Assembly: GCA_033725935.1 (NCBI GenBank)
Contig: MU867103.1
Coordinates: forward strand, 62,001-126,000
Direction of reading: 5' to 3'
DNA length: 64,000 nt
Source: Cladorrhinum sp. PSN259
Lineage: Eukaryota; Ascomycota; Sordariomycetes; Sordariales; Podosporaceae
Position 1 is the stretch's first letter; every line of letters starts with the position of its first letter. The notes below the pieces were generated by a model. That model saw nothing but the letters and a program-made list of their open reading frames with translations. It did no database searches and was not told the origin of the DNA. Shown here in pieces: positions 62,977 to 64,000 of the stretch. The translations under genes and the position numbers were made by a program.

Positions 62977-64000
62977 ATTCAGAGTGCGGAACAGAACGAC
63001 AGCCCGGTGAACCTTGGGTGACTGGGTGGGTCTGAAGAGAGCCAGGGACCTTACCCCCATGGGTGTTGGATTAGAGTGATGAAAAAGTAGTCTTGGAGTT
63101 AGGGCAAATGGAACACAGAGTTTTCACTGGCTTTATCATCTCTCCAATGTTCGCCATGTCTGTAAAGATCATGTTGGGTATATTTGATGGAACTGAGCTT
63201 CGCAAGTTTGCCTTACCCATAGAATCATTCCACAACGAAAAGCCAGCTGTTTTCTCGAAACCGATTTGGGCATACTCCGTAAAACCGAAATTACCAAGAC
63301 ACGGGAACAAAGATTTGGATGCTGAGCGTTGCCACATGCCAGAATTCACGACGATTTAGGCATATTTTGGTAACATAATTGGCCACATCCCGCTTCCAAT
63401 GCCAGTTCTCAACATGAGACACAGATAAGTTTGCATCTAGGTATATAAGCCCCCTTCAGATCTATGGAGGGGGTGGACCTATTGTCTTCCTCCTTCGCTC
63501 GTTCAATGTTCCGTCCAGCGGGAATTTCCGCCGAGTACGAACGAAGCAGACAAGAAGGAAGGGAAAGGGAAGGAGAAGAAGAAGGGTACGGTGAGAAGGA
63601 CGCCAGGGGCAAACAAAGATTAAGGGGGGAAGTATACCCTGGACAGATACTAGAGTCTAGTCGGCTTTGAGGATATATATGGAGACCGAGGATTGCCAAA
63701 AAGGGCAAGGCTAGAAAACGAAGATATAAGTGATTTGTGCAAAATATCGGGAAGGGCAATCAGGGTGTCGAAGATCAGGACCAACCACAGTACGCTTTTT
63801 TTCGTTTCGGCAGCAAAATAAAGAAGATAAATACCAGGTATACGATATTAACAGCTATATGGTGCCGGACCCTTGATATTCACTCTGTAGAGAGTCAAAT
63901 ACGACGGAGAGCGTCGAAGGACTACGAGAAGTTAACATTACGTGAATTGAAGGCCACTGTAGCTAGAGGAAAGCTGGCATCCGACCTCTTAAATGATTAG
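62977..64000. other. Window end, no supported gene
   Basis: A plus-strand frame from 63737 to the last base (87 codons, ending LTLRELKATVARGKLASDLL) has a mildly protein-like C-terminus but no ATG context or partner exon that I can defend. Frames at 63071-63359 overlap on both strands. A purine-rich tract lies at about 63540-63600. Confidence 0.35.

Overview
The window is nuclear DNA of a filamentous ascomycete (Pezizomycotina, probably Sordariomycetes). Protein-coding genes carry short introns (about 50-125 nt) with GTAAGT-like donors, CTAAC-like branch sites and CAG/TAG acceptors. It also holds typical fungal families: a NACHT/ankyrin NLR with an alpha/beta-hydrolase head, DUF3176, DUF6594, an F-box-like protein and a dynamin-like GTPase. 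Two stretches of N (14471-14566 and 46671-46680) and strange homopolymer runs mark assembly gaps. All intron and exon positions were read by eye from splice signals and frame continuity.

Layout. 1-9 kb: a five-exon enoyl-CoA hydratase (-), an adenylation domain fused to a ferric-reductase-like membrane module (+), a small Cys-rich protein (-) and a CHORD-like zinc-binding protein (-). 10.5-15.3 kb: an NLR-type gene (+) with at least 20 near-identical ankyrin repeats, interrupted by a gap. 17.1-17.6 kb: three tandem repeats of about 175 bp. 18.2-38.9 kb: a Tc (toxin complex) locus. It has a fused TcB-TcC protein (+) and a TcA protein (-), both without introns and converging on a tRNA-like sequence. 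A five-intron gene of unknown function is divergent from TcA. 41-50 kb: a DUF3176 membrane protein, two more members of the Cys-rich family (one with a frameshift, one running into a gap), an F-box-like protein, a small GHGxGESxRGN-type protein and a DUF6594 protein with an apparent frameshift. 51.9-54.2 kb: a dynamin-like GTPase with an Asn-rich last exon. 55-63 kb: an alcohol dehydrogenase relic, a very large beta-rich plus coiled-coil protein (-) and a multi-exon gene (+) whose C-terminal part faintly recalls His-Me-finger nucleases.

How the genes may work together. TcA (translocation pore) and TcB-TcC (cocoon plus cargo) together make a potentially complete ABC-type toxin. Lack of introns over 7.4 and 8.7 kb, next to multi-intron neighbours, suggests horizontal acquisition from bacteria. 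The 861-residue gene shares a roughly 1 kb divergent promoter region with TcA and is the best candidate accessory protein. The NLR upstream is an independent fungal immunity or incompatibility-type receptor. The three Cys-rich proteins share a spacing signature (CxC-x4-G-x3-C, then [FY]C-x2-C-x3-RC) and look like an undescribed family. Overall the window reads as an accessory, fast-evolving region with some ordinary metabolic genes.
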